45,433 nucleotides of DNA from Spirulinaceae cyanobacterium SM2_1_0 (GTDB lineage Bacteria > Cyanobacteriota > Cyanobacteriia > Cyanobacteriales > Spirulinaceae), in contig JAAUTY010000037.1 in assembly GCA_012031265.1 (NCBI GenBank), forward strand, positions 1 to 45,433, written 5' to 3'. Under the pieces are notes generated by a model. The model worked only from the letters and a program-made list of their open reading frames with translations. It was not told the origin of the DNA and ran no database searches. Position 1 is the stretch's first letter. Each line of letters begins with the position of its first letter. Of the stretch, positions 10,186 through 18,788 are shown one piece after another. The translations under genes and the position numbers were made by a program.

Positions 10186-10331
10186 TTTTCTTAAGGTTCG
10201 TTGACCTTGTTCAATCTTAGCGAGTTCCGCGACAATTGGCGGCAGTACCAGCCGTCGCCCGGCGTTACACTAATCGACAGCTCGCACTCCGCAAAATCCC
10301 CGCCAACCCTCCTCCTGAGCGGCTCGCCCCT

Positions 10332-11819
10332 ATGAAAGCGATTATGGTCGTGGGCACTACCTCCCACGCTGGCAAATCCACCCTCGTTACCGCCCTCTGC
10401 CGCATCCTCTCTCGCAAAGGCTGGCGAGTTGCGCCCTTCAAGGGTCAAAATATGGCGCTGAATGCCTACGTCACGCCGACGGGCGAAGAGATTGGCTACG
10501 CCCAGGCGGTGCAGGCTTGGGCGGCGGGGGTCAGTCCCTGGGTGGAGATGAATCCCGTCTTGCTCAAGCCCCAAGGCGATATGACTTCGCAGGTGATTAT
10601 GCGCGGTCAAGCGGTCGGGTATACGAGCGCCGCAGAATACTACGAGCGCTTCTTTGAGCCAGGCTGGCAGGCGATTCGCGACGCCTTGCAGCAACTCTCG
10701 CTCGAATTCGATCTCCTCGTCTGCGAAGGCGCGGGTAGTCCCGCTGAGGTGAATATCAAACACCGCGACCTGACGAATATGCGGGTTGCCCGCTACCTGA
10801 AAGCACCGACGATGCTGGTGGTGGACATCGATCGGGGCGGTGCTTTTGCCCATGTCGTCGGCACGCTCGCCTTGCTGGAGCCTGAGGAGCGGAACTTGAT
10901 CAAGGGCATTGTGATCAACAAATTTCGCGGTCAGCGCTCCCTCCTCGACTCCGGCATTACCTGGCTGGAAGAATACACCGGCATTCCGGTGCTGGGGGTG
11001 ATTCCCTGGAGCGACCAACTCTTTCCGGCCGAGGACTCGCTGTCGCTGCTCGACCGGCGATCGCGCTCTCCCAACGCGGAACTCAACATCGCTGTGATCC
11101 GCCTGCCCCGCATCGCCAACTTCACCGACTTCGATCCGCTAGAGCTAGAGCCGTCAGTCAATGTCAGCTATGTCAGCCCCGAAGGCACGCTGAACTATCC
11201 CGATGCCGTGATCCTCCCCGGCTCGAAAACGACGATCGCCGACCTGAAAGTGCTACACGAAAGCGGCATGGCGCAGCAACTCAAGGACTATGCCCTCGGC
11301 GGCGGTACGGTGTTTGGTATCTGCGGCGGCTTTCAGATGCTGGGACAGGCGATCGCCGACCCCGATCGCCTCGAGGGGGGCGACTCTTACTATCAGGGCC
11401 TCAGCCTGCTCCCGGCCCGCACCACCATCACCCGCAACAAAACCGTCCGCCAGCGCAGTTGCCTGTCGAATCTGCCCCAGCCCGGCCTGCCGATCGAAGG
11501 CTACGAAATCCACCAAGGTCGCACCCAAATCCTACGCCCGGAAACGGAGAGCAGCGAACCTGCCTTTCAGCCCTTGTTCGACGACACCGGACTGGGCCTG
11601 GTCGATGCCTCGCGCTTGGTCTGGGGCTGCTACCTCCACGGCATCTTTGACAATGGCCCCTGGCGGCGCGCCTGGCTCAATCAACTTCGCCAACGACGCG
11701 GCCTCACCTCTCTACCGACCGGGGTTCCCAACTACCGCGAACAGCGCGAGGCGATCCTCAACAACATCGCCGATCTGGTGACTGATCACCTCGACCTCAA
11801 ACCCGTGCTGCCGCTCTGA
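10332..11819 (+). CDS. cobQ: Cobyric acid synthase
   Basis: Glutamine-dependent amidotransferase that amidates four side-chain carboxylates of adenosylcobyrinic a,c-diamide to give adenosylcobyric acid in cobalamin synthesis. The 495-residue protein has an N-terminal ATP-binding DRTGG-like domain with the P-loop GTTSHAGKSTLV near residues 8-19 and CEGAGSPAEVNIKHRD. A class I glutaminase domain follows, with nucleophile Cys in GICGGFQMLG and catalytic His in WGCYLHGIFDN. The ATG at 10332 (MKAIMVVGTTSHAGK) matches the family start; the frame extends upstream but adds 32 unrelated residues. It is the only cobalamin gene at this end of the window, with cbiD about 28 kb away. Confidence 0.96.
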   Translation: MKAIMVVGTTSHAGKSTLVTALCRILSRKGWRVAPFKGQNMALNAYVTPTGEEIGYAQAVQAWAAGVSPWVEMNPVLLKPQGDMTSQVIMRGQAVGYTSAAEYYERFFEPGWQAIRDALQQLSLEFDLLVCEGAGSPAEVNIKHRDLTNMRVARYLKAPTMLVVDIDRGGAFAHVVGTLALLEPEERNLIKGIVINKFRGQRSLLDSGITWLEEYTGIPVLGVIPWSDQLFPAEDSLSLLDRRSRSPNAELNIAVIRLPRIANFTDFDPLELEPSVNVSYVSPEGTLNYPDAVILPGSKTTIADLKVLHESGMAQQLKDYALGGGTVFGICGGFQMLGQAIADPDRLEGGDSYYQGLSLLPARTTITRNKTVRQRSCLSNLPQPGLPIEGYEIHQGRTQILRPETESSEPAFQPLFDDTGLGLVDASRLVWGCYLHGIFDNGPWRRAWLNQLRQRRGLTSLPTGVPNYREQREAILNNIADLVTDHLDLKPVLPL

Positions 11820-11972
11820 GCACGTAAGGTCTAGCTTCGCGGCGATCGCTGGGTCTAAATTATGGAATGCTGCCACGCCGTCATCGGATAACCTCCTGAT
11901 TGAGCAGCTTGTGCCGTCGTCGAATGCCAAATCCATATCGTGAACCCCAAAAATTGCAACATCGGGAATATC

Positions 11973-11993
11973 GGGAAGGTTTGAAACCTTCCC
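11973..11993. terminator. Perfect 10-bp hairpin between convergent cobQ and dapL
   Basis: GGGAAGGTTT (11973-11982), a single G, then AAACCTTCCC (11984-11993). It lies in the 199-base convergent gap after cobQ and before the end of dapL. No long T-run follows on either strand, so it is either a weak bidirectional terminator or one of the dispersed GGG-rich palindromes common in cyanobacterial spacers. The rest of this gap shows nothing else recognisable. Confidence 0.5.
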
Positions 11994-12018
11994 CTACCGC
12001 CGCCGCCCGGACGATCGC

Positions 12019-13248
12019 TTAGCCGAACTTCGCCACGATACGTCGCATCGCCTCATTCACATTTTCGCGGCTGTTGAAGGCTGAAATGCGGAAATAGCCC
12101 TCACCGGCTGCCCCAAAACCCGATCCCGGCGTACCGACCACATGACAGGCTTGCAGCAACTTGTCGAAGAAGTCCCAACTGCTCAACCCGTCTGGTGTCT
12201 GGAGCCAGATGTAGGGCGCATTGATGCCACCATAAACGGTCAGCCCGGCTGCCGTCAGTTGTTCGCGGATGATGCGAGCATTTTCGAGATAAAAGGTGAT
12301 CAACTGGCGAATCTGCGCCTGTCCCGCTTCTGAGTAAACGGCTGCCGCGCCGCGTTGCACGATGTAGGAGACGCCATTAAACTTCGTGGACTGGCGGCGA
12401 TTCCAGAGCTGATGCAAGGCTACTGCTGTGCCGTCGGCCGTCTTCACCGTCAGCGACTGCGGCACCACCGTGTAGGCACAGCGTGTCCCCGTGAAACCGG
12501 CATTTTTTGAGAATGAGCGGAACTCAATCGCACAGTCGCGCGCGCCGGGAAGTTCGTAGATCGAGTGCGGCAGACTGGCATCGGTGATGAAGGCCTCGTA
12601 GGCGGCATCGAAGAAGATAACCGCCCCATGCTCGCGCGCATAGTCCACCCAAGCTTGCAAGTGTTCTCGCGTCGCGGTTGCCCCGGTGGGATTGTTGGGG
12701 AAGCAGAGGTAGATCAGATCGACCTTCTGACTGGGGATCGCAGCGGTGAAATTATTCTCAGCACTGATCGGCATATAGACCAAGCCGCCATACTTGCCAT
12801 CAACAGCCGCTCCGGTGTTGCCCGCCATGACGTTGGTATCGACATAGACCGGATAGACGGGATCGGTGACGGCAATTGTGTTTTCTTTGCCAAAAATATC
12901 GAGAATGTTGCCGCTATCGCACTTGGCCCCATCGGAGACGAAGATTTCTGCCGCGTCAATCTCGCAGCCGCGCGCCTGAAAATCTTGTGCGGCGATCGCC
13001 TCCCGCAGCCAAGGATAACCCTGCTCAGGGCCGTAGCCTTTGAAGGTGGCGCGATCGCCCATCTCGGTCACAGCCTTCTGCATCGCTGCACAACAGGCCT
13101 CTGGCAGTGGCTCAGTCACATCCCCAATGCCCAGCTTGATGATCGGCGCGTCTGGGTTGGCGTCACTGAAGGCCTTGACCCGGCGGGCAATTTCGGGGAA
13201 TAGATACCCCGCTTTCAGTTTTAGATAGTTCTCGTTGATTGCAACCAT
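12019..13248 (-). CDS. dapL: LL-diaminopimelate aminotransferase
   Basis: PLP enzyme that converts tetrahydrodipicolinate directly to LL-diaminopimelate, the lysine and peptidoglycan route of cyanobacteria, plants and Chlamydiae. The 409-residue protein is the family length. It starts [20 protein letters not shown] and shows the DapL N-terminal signature [11 protein letters not shown]. It also has the cofactor-contact stretch [10 protein letters not shown], the Asp in FFDAAYEAF and the Schiff-base Lys in [13 protein letters not shown]. The ATG at 13248 is preferred over an in-frame ATG at 13296, which would add 16 residues not seen in the family. The upstream gene is divergent (AAC(3)-like acetyltransferase). 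Confidence 0.96.
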   Translation of the reverse strand: MVAINENYLKLKAGYLFPEIARRVKAFSDANPDAPIIKLGIGDVTEPLPEACCAAMQKAVTEMGDRATFKGYGPEQGYPWLREAIAAQDFQARGCEIDAAEIFVSDGAKCDSGNILDIFGKENTIAVTDPVYPVYVDTNVMAGNTGAAVDGKYGGLVYMPISAENNFTAAIPSQKVDLIYLCFPNNPTGATATREHLQAWVDYAREHGAVIFFDAAYEAFITDASLPHSIYELPGARDCAIEFRSFSKNAGFTGTRCAYTVVPQSLTVKTADGTAVALHQLWNRRQSTKFNGVSYIVQRGAAAVYSEAGQAQIRQLITFYLENARIIREQLTAAGLTVYGGINAPYIWLQTPDGLSSWDFFDKLLQACHVVGTPGSGFGAAGEGYFRISAFNSRENVNEAMRRIVAKFG

Positions 13249-13352
13249 TGATTCATTCGTGGCGATACATTTGGATGACGTATCTATAAAACTCATTGTC
13301 AGGCATCGCCGGTCACTCGTCTCGGTGCGGTGCCAGGATGGGGAGCAAAATT

Positions 13353-13862
13353 ATGGCATTTTCCAGCACCTTACGCATTCAACAGCTTGCCGCCAGCGAC
13401 ACCGAGCAGATGATCGCGCTGTTAACGTTGTTTGGTGAAGTATTTGAGGATATGGAAACCTACAGCTCTGCTCCGCCAAGTCCAGCCTATCTCCAGCGCC
13501 TACTCGGCAGCGACGCTTTCATCGCCCTCGCAGCTCTCAAACAGGAGCATCTGGTTGGGGGTCTCGCCGCCTATGAGCTTCAGAAGTTTGAGCAGGAGCG
13601 GCGTGAAATCTACATCTACGATCTTGCCGTTGCCACGGCTCATCGGCGTCAGGGTATTGCGACCGCGCTGATTCGGGAACTCCAGCGGATCGCGGCCGCC
13701 CGCGCGGTCTATATCATCTTCGTCCAGGCTGATCGAGGGGATGAACCGGCGATCGCCCTCTACACCAGTCTAGGCGTTCGTGAAGATGTGTTGCACTTCG
13801 ACATCCCGGTAGCAGAGCGCTATGCTGAGGCTGAGCCAGCCCCAGACATTACACTGCCTTAA
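13353..13862 (+). CDS. AAC(3)-I-like aminoglycoside 3-N-acetyltransferase (GNAT)
   Basis: A 169-residue GNAT-fold acetyltransferase. Several blocks match what I recall of AAC(3)-Ia almost residue for residue. These are LFGEVFEDMETYS, FIALAALKQEHLVGGLAAY, REIYIYDLAVATAHRRQGIATALI (split by the acetyl-CoA loop RRQGIA), IIFVQADRGDEPAIALYTSLG and REDVLHFDI. In that family the enzyme uses acetyl-CoA to modify the 3-amino group of gentamicin-type drugs. The ATG at 13353 is chosen because GGGGAG precedes it by about eight bases; in-frame ATGs at 13296 and 13338 would lengthen it. The gene has no integron attC site or transposase nearby, and its GC content resembles its neighbours. It looks like a resident chromosomal homologue. 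Its 3' end overlaps the deaminase gene by four bases, tail to tail. Confidence 0.85.
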   Translation: MAFSSTLRIQQLAASDTEQMIALLTLFGEVFEDMETYSSAPPSPAYLQRLLGSDAFIALAALKQEHLVGGLAAYELQKFEQERREIYIYDLAVATAHRRQGIATALIRELQRIAAARAVYIIFVQADRGDEPAIALYTSLGVREDVLHFDIPVAERYAEAEPAPDITLP

Positions 13863-14311
13863 TCAAGCAGAAAGTCCTGATGTAGTTGTTTACATTCCTC
13901 TCGCAGCACACCATGGGAGATTTGACAGGGGTTTGGCGATCGCCGCAGAACCTCCTCGCAGCGAATTGCAATCCGGTTGGGATTCTGGTCGGCAAAATCG
14001 TTGCTGCCGACGCCATACACAATGTGATCAATCCCCGCCCAAAAGCAGGTTGCTGCACACATGGCACAAGGCTCGCAGGTGGAGTAGAGCGTATACCCGC
14101 CAGATACGGAGGGTTGCCCCAAGCGGTGCATGAGTCGCCGGATCGCATTGACCTCTGCGTGGCAAGTGGGGTCATGGTCAGAGCGGACAGTGTTGCCCGC
14201 AGATACGACCACCTCCCCGTCCTTCACGATCACGGCTCCAAAGGGGGTTTGGCTGTCACGGGCGGCGGCGATCGCCAAACGCATAAAGTCTTCAGCCGTC
14301 ATCGGTGCCAT
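13859..14311 (-). CDS. CMP/dCMP-type nucleoside deaminase, guanine-deaminase-like
   Basis: A 150-residue zinc deaminase of the cytidine/deoxycytidylate superfamily. Zinc ligands are visible as His51 in CHAEV with the proton-shuttle Glu53, and Cys82/Cys85 in STCEPCAMC. The combination DPTCHAEVNAIRR, the WAGIDHIVYGV block and the C-terminal extension with FADQNPNRIAIRCEEV are closer to the small GuaD-type guanine deaminases (guanine to xanthine) than to tRNA adenosine deaminase TadA. The substrate is still inferred. The start at 14311 has a second Met at codon 4. Its stop overlaps the end of the acetyltransferase gene by four bases. Confidence 0.85.
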   Translation of the reverse strand: MAPMTAEDFMRLAIAAARDSQTPFGAVIVKDGEVVVSAGNTVRSDHDPTCHAEVNAIRRLMHRLGQPSVSGGYTLYSTCEPCAMCAATCFWAGIDHIVYGVGSNDFADQNPNRIAIRCEEVLRRSPNPCQISHGVLREECKQLHQDFLLD

Positions 14312-14430
14312 GATTACAGGAGGAATGATTAGGGTGGCTGCTATGTTAACAGCTTCCTGGGCAAAACCAGCCCCCTTCCGGGACTTCTCCAGTCACTCCG
14401 CAATGCTGAGCAAGGAGAATGCGGCTGTTC

Positions 14431-15171
14431 CTATACAACTTTGGTTGCCACCAGCACGCCCATCAAGCCGCCAGCGATCGCATAGTGGACTGCCTGCCCA
14501 AATCCCGCCTGTTGAGCCAACTGAACTTGTCTGCTCCCAGATGGAAACCGCGCTAGGCTCGGAGCAATATAGGCATAATCGTCGGCACAGCCCAGCTCGG
14601 CGGCAGCAGGAACCACAATCTGGGCGAGATACCAATCCTGAAACATCTGCGCCAGCGGCCCCTCAGGGTGATGAAAGTCGAGGATCGCCGCGCGCCCGCC
14701 CGGAACCAGGACGCGCTGGAGCTGCCGCAGTCCGCTAGCAATATCGGTCAAGTTCCGCAGACCATAGCCCAGAGTGGCGCAGTGAAAATAGTTGTCTGGG
14801 AAGGGCAGGTCAAGGGCATCGGCCTGTTGCCAATGGAGCGGTAACGCAGGGTAGCGGCTGGTCGCGCGCTGACGGGCGATCGCCAACTGCGCGGCCGAAA
14901 AGTCGGCACCGATGACGCAGCCCTGGGCACCCACCCGGGGAGCCATCAGCAGCGCCAGATCGCCGCTGCCACAGCAGAGGTCGAGGGCGCGATCGCCGCG
15001 TCGCGGAGCCGCCCACTTGACTGCCATCAGCTTCCAGACCCGGTGAATGCCAAAACTCAAGCGCTGATTGAGCTGATCGTACACCGGAGCAATCCGGTCA
15101 AACAGACGCTGAATTTCGGTAGCAGTGGGTTGCGAGGTCGAGGCTTGGGGGTCGTTGTTCAAGCCGTTCAA
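14431..15171 (-). CDS. menG: Phylloquinone/menaquinone-type methyltransferase (MenG/UbiE)
   Basis: SAM-dependent C-methyltransferase that performs the ring methylation of demethylphylloquinone or demethylmenaquinone, the last step in making the photosystem I quinone in cyanobacteria. The 246-residue protein has the UbiE/MenG signature FDRIAPVYDQLNQRLSFGIH near residues 24-43. The SAM motif LDLCCGSGDLALLM is near 63-76, followed by the family motifs TLGYGLRNLTD and PGGRAAILDFHHP. The start codon overlaps the stop of the upstream REC-GAF gene by four bases (ATGA), so the two genes are likely translationally coupled. Confidence 0.94.
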   Translation of the reverse strand: MNGLNNDPQASTSQPTATEIQRLFDRIAPVYDQLNQRLSFGIHRVWKLMAVKWAAPRRGDRALDLCCGSGDLALLMAPRVGAQGCVIGADFSAAQLAIARQRATSRYPALPLHWQQADALDLPFPDNYFHCATLGYGLRNLTDIASGLRQLQRVLVPGGRAAILDFHHPEGPLAQMFQDWYLAQIVVPAAAELGCADDYAYIAPSLARFPSGSRQVQLAQQAGFGQAVHYAIAGGLMGVLVATKVV

Positions 15172-16109
15172 GCCACCTGCACCGCCGTCAGGGCGAGGGT
15201 GACCTGTTGGGCTGCCAAGTGAATGAGCTGTAGCTCACCTTCACTGGCTGGGTTCGTGGTTTGCCACTGGAGGGCGAGGAGAGCGATTAGGCGATCACGA
15301 TACAGCAGCGGAATGACCAAATACATCTGCAAGCCCAGTTCGCGATAGGTATCTGCCCCCTCTGGCTGGGCATCCTTACTGCCACTGAGCCAGATATGCG
15401 TCTCGCGATTGGCGAGCGTCTCTTTTACCAGCCCGTCGGCGCTCAAATCGAGCGCGACCGGCTCGCCAGCAAAATATTGCCCTGCCGCTGCGAGTTGGCC
15501 GTCAGTGACCAGTTGCAGCGTGCAGCCCGTGGCGACAAAGCTCTCGCCGAGCGCACTAGCAATTGGCTCTAGACAAGCGGCGGGTGAATCATGCTCCTGT
15601 ACGATGTCAGAGATCGTCGCCAGGAGTGTCGCTTGCTCATGGGCGCGGATGAGTTCTGCGGTACGTTGCTTGAGGATGTCGTAGGTTTCCGCCGCCTTAT
15701 CGACCACCACCTTCAGCTCGTTTGGATCCCAGGGCTTGGTGATGTATTTGTAGACCTGACCCGAATTGATCGCTTCAACTAAGTCCTCAACATCCGTAAA
15801 GCCCGTAAGGATGATGCGGACGGTATCTGGAAATTGCGGTACTGTTTGGCTCAGGAACTCAGTCCCTTTCATTTCTGGCATCCGCTGATCAGAAATGATC
15901 ACCGCCACTTCCCCCTCCTCCGAGAGGACGTCTAGGGCACTCACACCGCTATCGGCCTTAAAGACGCGGAAATCGCGGCGAAATGTGCGATAGAGCAAAT
16001 CCAGGTTGTCCGGTTCGTCATCGACAACCAACATCTTTGGCTTCTTGCGTCGTTCCATGCTTTTAATCTGGCGTGCTATGCGGTCGAGTTCGGACAAAGG
16101 CTCGCTCAT
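15168..16109 (-). CDS. Response regulator with REC and GAF domains
   Basis: A 313-residue signalling protein. The receiver domain (about residues 24-140) has the acidic pair DDEPDN, the phospho-acceptor Asp74 in IISDQRMPEM, the switch Thr102 in ILTGFTD and Lys125 in YITKPW. The linker from about 135 to 160 could be a signalling helix. The C-terminal part (about 155-310) is a GAF-type sensor domain rather than a DNA-binding or GGDEF output. It carries no cysteine pattern that would clearly attach a bilin, so I do not call it a phytochrome-like protein. It is the first gene of a two-gene unit with menG. The ligand and the cognate kinase are unknown. Confidence 0.88.
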   Translation of the reverse strand: MSEPLSELDRIARQIKSMERRKKPKMLVVDDEPDNLDLLYRTFRRDFRVFKADSGVSALDVLSEEGEVAVIISDQRMPEMKGTEFLSQTVPQFPDTVRIILTGFTDVEDLVEAINSGQVYKYITKPWDPNELKVVVDKAAETYDILKQRTAELIRAHEQATLLATISDIVQEHDSPAACLEPIASALGESFVATGCTLQLVTDGQLAAAGQYFAGEPVALDLSADGLVKETLANRETHIWLSGSKDAQPEGADTYRELGLQMYLVIPLLYRDRLIALLALQWQTTNPASEGELQLIHLAAQQVTLALTAVQVA

Positions 16110-16271
16110 AAACCATACAGAAGGAGATTAACAAAATCTGGGAGCTTCGTGTGTTAGTCAGTTGGCAAAATCAGCTTGACGCTGATTTCCCTCTACTTTA
16201 CGCCGATCGACTGCCCTGAAACCGGACAATGCGAGGAGATTTCTTCGCATTCATGGTCGAAATGTCGTCTG

Positions 16272-18419
16272 CTACAACAACTGCATATTCTCAATGCGCC
16301 AGCGACCGTCCTGGCGGCGCAAGCTGTAACGAACGAGCAAATTGTCGTCGTAAGAATTGACGGGATCGACCTGACCATTGCGATAAGCGGTCGCCTGCTC
16401 GCGCACGGCGGCGTTGACCGTGGCGCGGTCGGGGTCACTGACATCGACATCGAAGCTCTGCACCTCAACGGCGTGCTCATATTCCCGCACGAGACCATCT
16501 TGTTGGGCATCGGCGACGCGGGCGCGCCAGAGCGAGAGGGCTGGCTCAGCCAGGATTTGATCAAGCGGCTCGCTCTGGTACTCGACCCCAAAGGCTTGGG
16601 ACTTGCTCGCTAACCAAGTTTCGACCACTTGCGCGGCGATCGCCGCATCCAGTTCTGCGGTGCTCGTCTCGAACTCAGTCGGAGTGTCCGTCGGCGTCGG
16701 CGTATCCGTCGGCGAGCTGATGACCGGTGCTTCTGGCTCGATATTTTCAACCGTTTCGGGCGTGCCAACGAACAGCCCGCGCACCAGACCGTAAGCTTGG
16801 GACAACAGCCAACCCACCAGCAAGAGGCCGACCAAGCTCAGCAAGACCCAGGGCAATACACGGGTCAGCTTGGGTGGGCTACTCGCCCGACGGCGGCGGC
16901 GAGTGGTCTGGCTGGCGTCTGACTCTGCGCCCCGACCCCCGGCCTCAGGTTGCGGGGTTGCGTCCGGCAGACCCGGCACCATAGCGGTTGCCGCCGTTGC
17001 GGTTGGCGCGGCGGTGAGTGGGGGGCTGCTCGCCGTAGGTACAGCGACCGCCGCACCATGGCGGGTGGTTGGCGGCTCGCCGCTGAAGGTTTGCGCCGCC
17101 TGCGTCTGACCCCTTGGCATTGCGGCGAGATCCTGTTCCTCACTACTACTAGGCAGCTGCTCGAGATAGCTCTGCACCTGGTCATCAGCAAAGTAGTCCC
17201 GGAGCGTCGCTTGGCGATCGCGCAGGTCACGGAAGTGCGGAAACACCTCATTTTGCAGCCAGCGCTCACCGTAGAGGCAGAGACCTGGGAGCAAATCTGG
17301 TGAGCCTTGAGAGTGTTCGCGGATAAAGGCGAGCGGTTCGTACTCTTGGCTCAACTCTAGGGCGCGACTGGCAGCTTCGGTCTGACCCAAGAGCAAGGCA
17401 CAGATTGCCTGCTCGAGATGAACATCCTGGCGACGCCCCAGTGGTGCGAGCAGCTCTTGGGCACGGGCAATCAGTTGGGGCTGGCACTGGGCAAAGCCGC
17501 GAGCAATTTGGGCGTAGATGGCGAGATAGGTAGCGACAGCCGAGGGGCGGCGAGCTTCCAGCTCAAATAATTCCTGTTGCTCAGCCGCCGTGAGATAGTT
17601 GCGAATTTGCTGGATGAAGCGCAGAAAGTCATCCACCGTCAGGCCAGACTGATCATCCCCCTGACCGTCGATGCCGCCGCGCTCCTGCAACATATCGCGC
17701 AACAAATGCAAGCCGCGCCGCCGCTGCACATCCTCCTTTTCGTCCACCGAGAGCAGCTCAAGAATGCGATAGGGGCGCAGCCGGTATAAATCGGCTTGGA
17801 TCTCGCCGCGCACATTCGGGAACAGCCCCTCGCGCAGGAGGAGTTCCTGACCCAGTTGACCCGTGTTGGCGGCTTTCTCTGACTGGCCCTGCTGCCACTG
17901 TTCGCGGCCGAGCTCCAGACAAGACAGCGCCAGGGTCAGCACGATGTCAGCGCGAGCAAACTGGGCACTGATGATGCGACTCTGCTCGGGGCCGAGGTGA
18001 TCCGGATCACTCAGGAGTGGGCGACCGAGTTTCAACACCAACTCGTACTCGCCTAGCTCGTGCAGGAGTAAGAGTGCGCCGACGAATTGCTCGTTGCTAA
18101 TTTCAATCCAAGGCGTCCGGGCGCTACTTTCGGCGTTGCCGCTGCCCTTGACTGCGACTGGCAGCTCGGGGGCTGGCTGGCGAACGCCGAGTTCGTAGGT
18201 TTTGGCCAGGAAGTTGGCGTCATACTCCGACCGCTTCTCAGAATCGGAGAGCACTGCGTAGGCCTCATCAAGCAATTGCTTGCGGGCATTGACTGCTGCA
18301 TCGCTGTACTCGCGGCGTGGCAACTGGAGCACGCGATCATGATAAGCCTGACTGAGTTGCTGGTCAGCCGCTTGGATCGGTACGCCGAGAATTCTGTAGT
18401 AATCGAGCGGTATACGCAC
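16272..18419 (-). CDS. zipN: ZipN/Ftn2 cell-division protein (ARC6 homologue)
   Basis: Cyanobacterial divisome organiser, homologous to plant plastid ARC6, which anchors and stabilises FtsZ at the membrane. The 715-residue protein begins with a divergent J-like domain (LDYYRILGVP to LLDEAYAVLSD, residues 5-59) that lacks the HPD motif of true DnaJ. A long helical region follows, then a Pro/Thr/Ala-rich linker. One membrane helix (VLPWVLLSLVGLLLVGWLL) lies near 520-540, and a C-terminal IMS/ARC6-like domain covers about 593-715. All features and the length fit ZipN/Ftn2. It is divergent from the glycosyltransferase gene. Confidence 0.93.
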   Translation of the reverse strand: MRIPLDYYRILGVPIQAADQQLSQAYHDRVLQLPRREYSDAAVNARKQLLDEAYAVLSDSEKRSEYDANFLAKTYELGVRQPAPELPVAVKGSGNAESSARTPWIEISNEQFVGALLLLHELGEYELVLKLGRPLLSDPDHLGPEQSRIISAQFARADIVLTLALSCLELGREQWQQGQSEKAANTGQLGQELLLREGLFPNVRGEIQADLYRLRPYRILELLSVDEKEDVQRRRGLHLLRDMLQERGGIDGQGDDQSGLTVDDFLRFIQQIRNYLTAAEQQELFELEARRPSAVATYLAIYAQIARGFAQCQPQLIARAQELLAPLGRRQDVHLEQAICALLLGQTEAASRALELSQEYEPLAFIREHSQGSPDLLPGLCLYGERWLQNEVFPHFRDLRDRQATLRDYFADDQVQSYLEQLPSSSEEQDLAAMPRGQTQAAQTFSGEPPTTRHGAAVAVPTASSPPLTAAPTATAATAMVPGLPDATPQPEAGGRGAESDASQTTRRRRRASSPPKLTRVLPWVLLSLVGLLLVGWLLSQAYGLVRGLFVGTPETVENIEPEAPVISSPTDTPTPTDTPTEFETSTAELDAAIAAQVVETWLASKSQAFGVEYQSEPLDQILAEPALSLWRARVADAQQDGLVREYEHAVEVQSFDVDVSDPDRATVNAAVREQATAYRNGQVDPVNSYDDNLLVRYSLRRQDGRWRIENMQLL

Positions 18420-18788
18420 AGTTCGCTTCCCTAAGAAAAAGCTACTGACTCAAGGGTCGTTGTGACAATCGTCGCTAGCTTTCTGATGCCGTTTCTCTGC
18501 CTGAAGTGGCCGACCATATATTATACAGACGATTTTCAGAGCGTTGTGCCAATCAGCGTAGGCTCACAGTCCTGTGGACGAATGGCCCCTCTCATCCTAC
18601 CATTCCTGTCTGATGGCTCAGCCCAGGGTTGGTCGCCGCCCCGTTGTCTAGCAATCATCCCCAGTGCTGCTCCAGAGGCTCGCCGCTGTTGCCCGCCAAC
18701 CGTGGTGCTAGGTGCATCAGGTTTGCTCGCGTCTCATTTGCCTGGAATCGCCGCGATGCTAGCATTTTGAACTTCTCAATCCTCGCTT
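18420..18788. other. Divergent spacer between zipN and the glycosyltransferase
   Basis: A 369-base gap without a supportable gene. A 102-codon open frame on the plus strand (18462-18770) has an incoherent mix of Cys, Pro and Ser and no recognisable motif, so it is not called. The segment near 18505-18545 is AT-rich (TATATTATACAG) and is the best place for a promoter. No terminator or repeat was recognised. Confidence 0.4.

Noticed and set aside
18462-18770. A 102-codon plus-strand frame in the zipN/GT spacer
   Set aside because: It has no coherent hydrophobicity, motif or SD. It reads like translated spacer.
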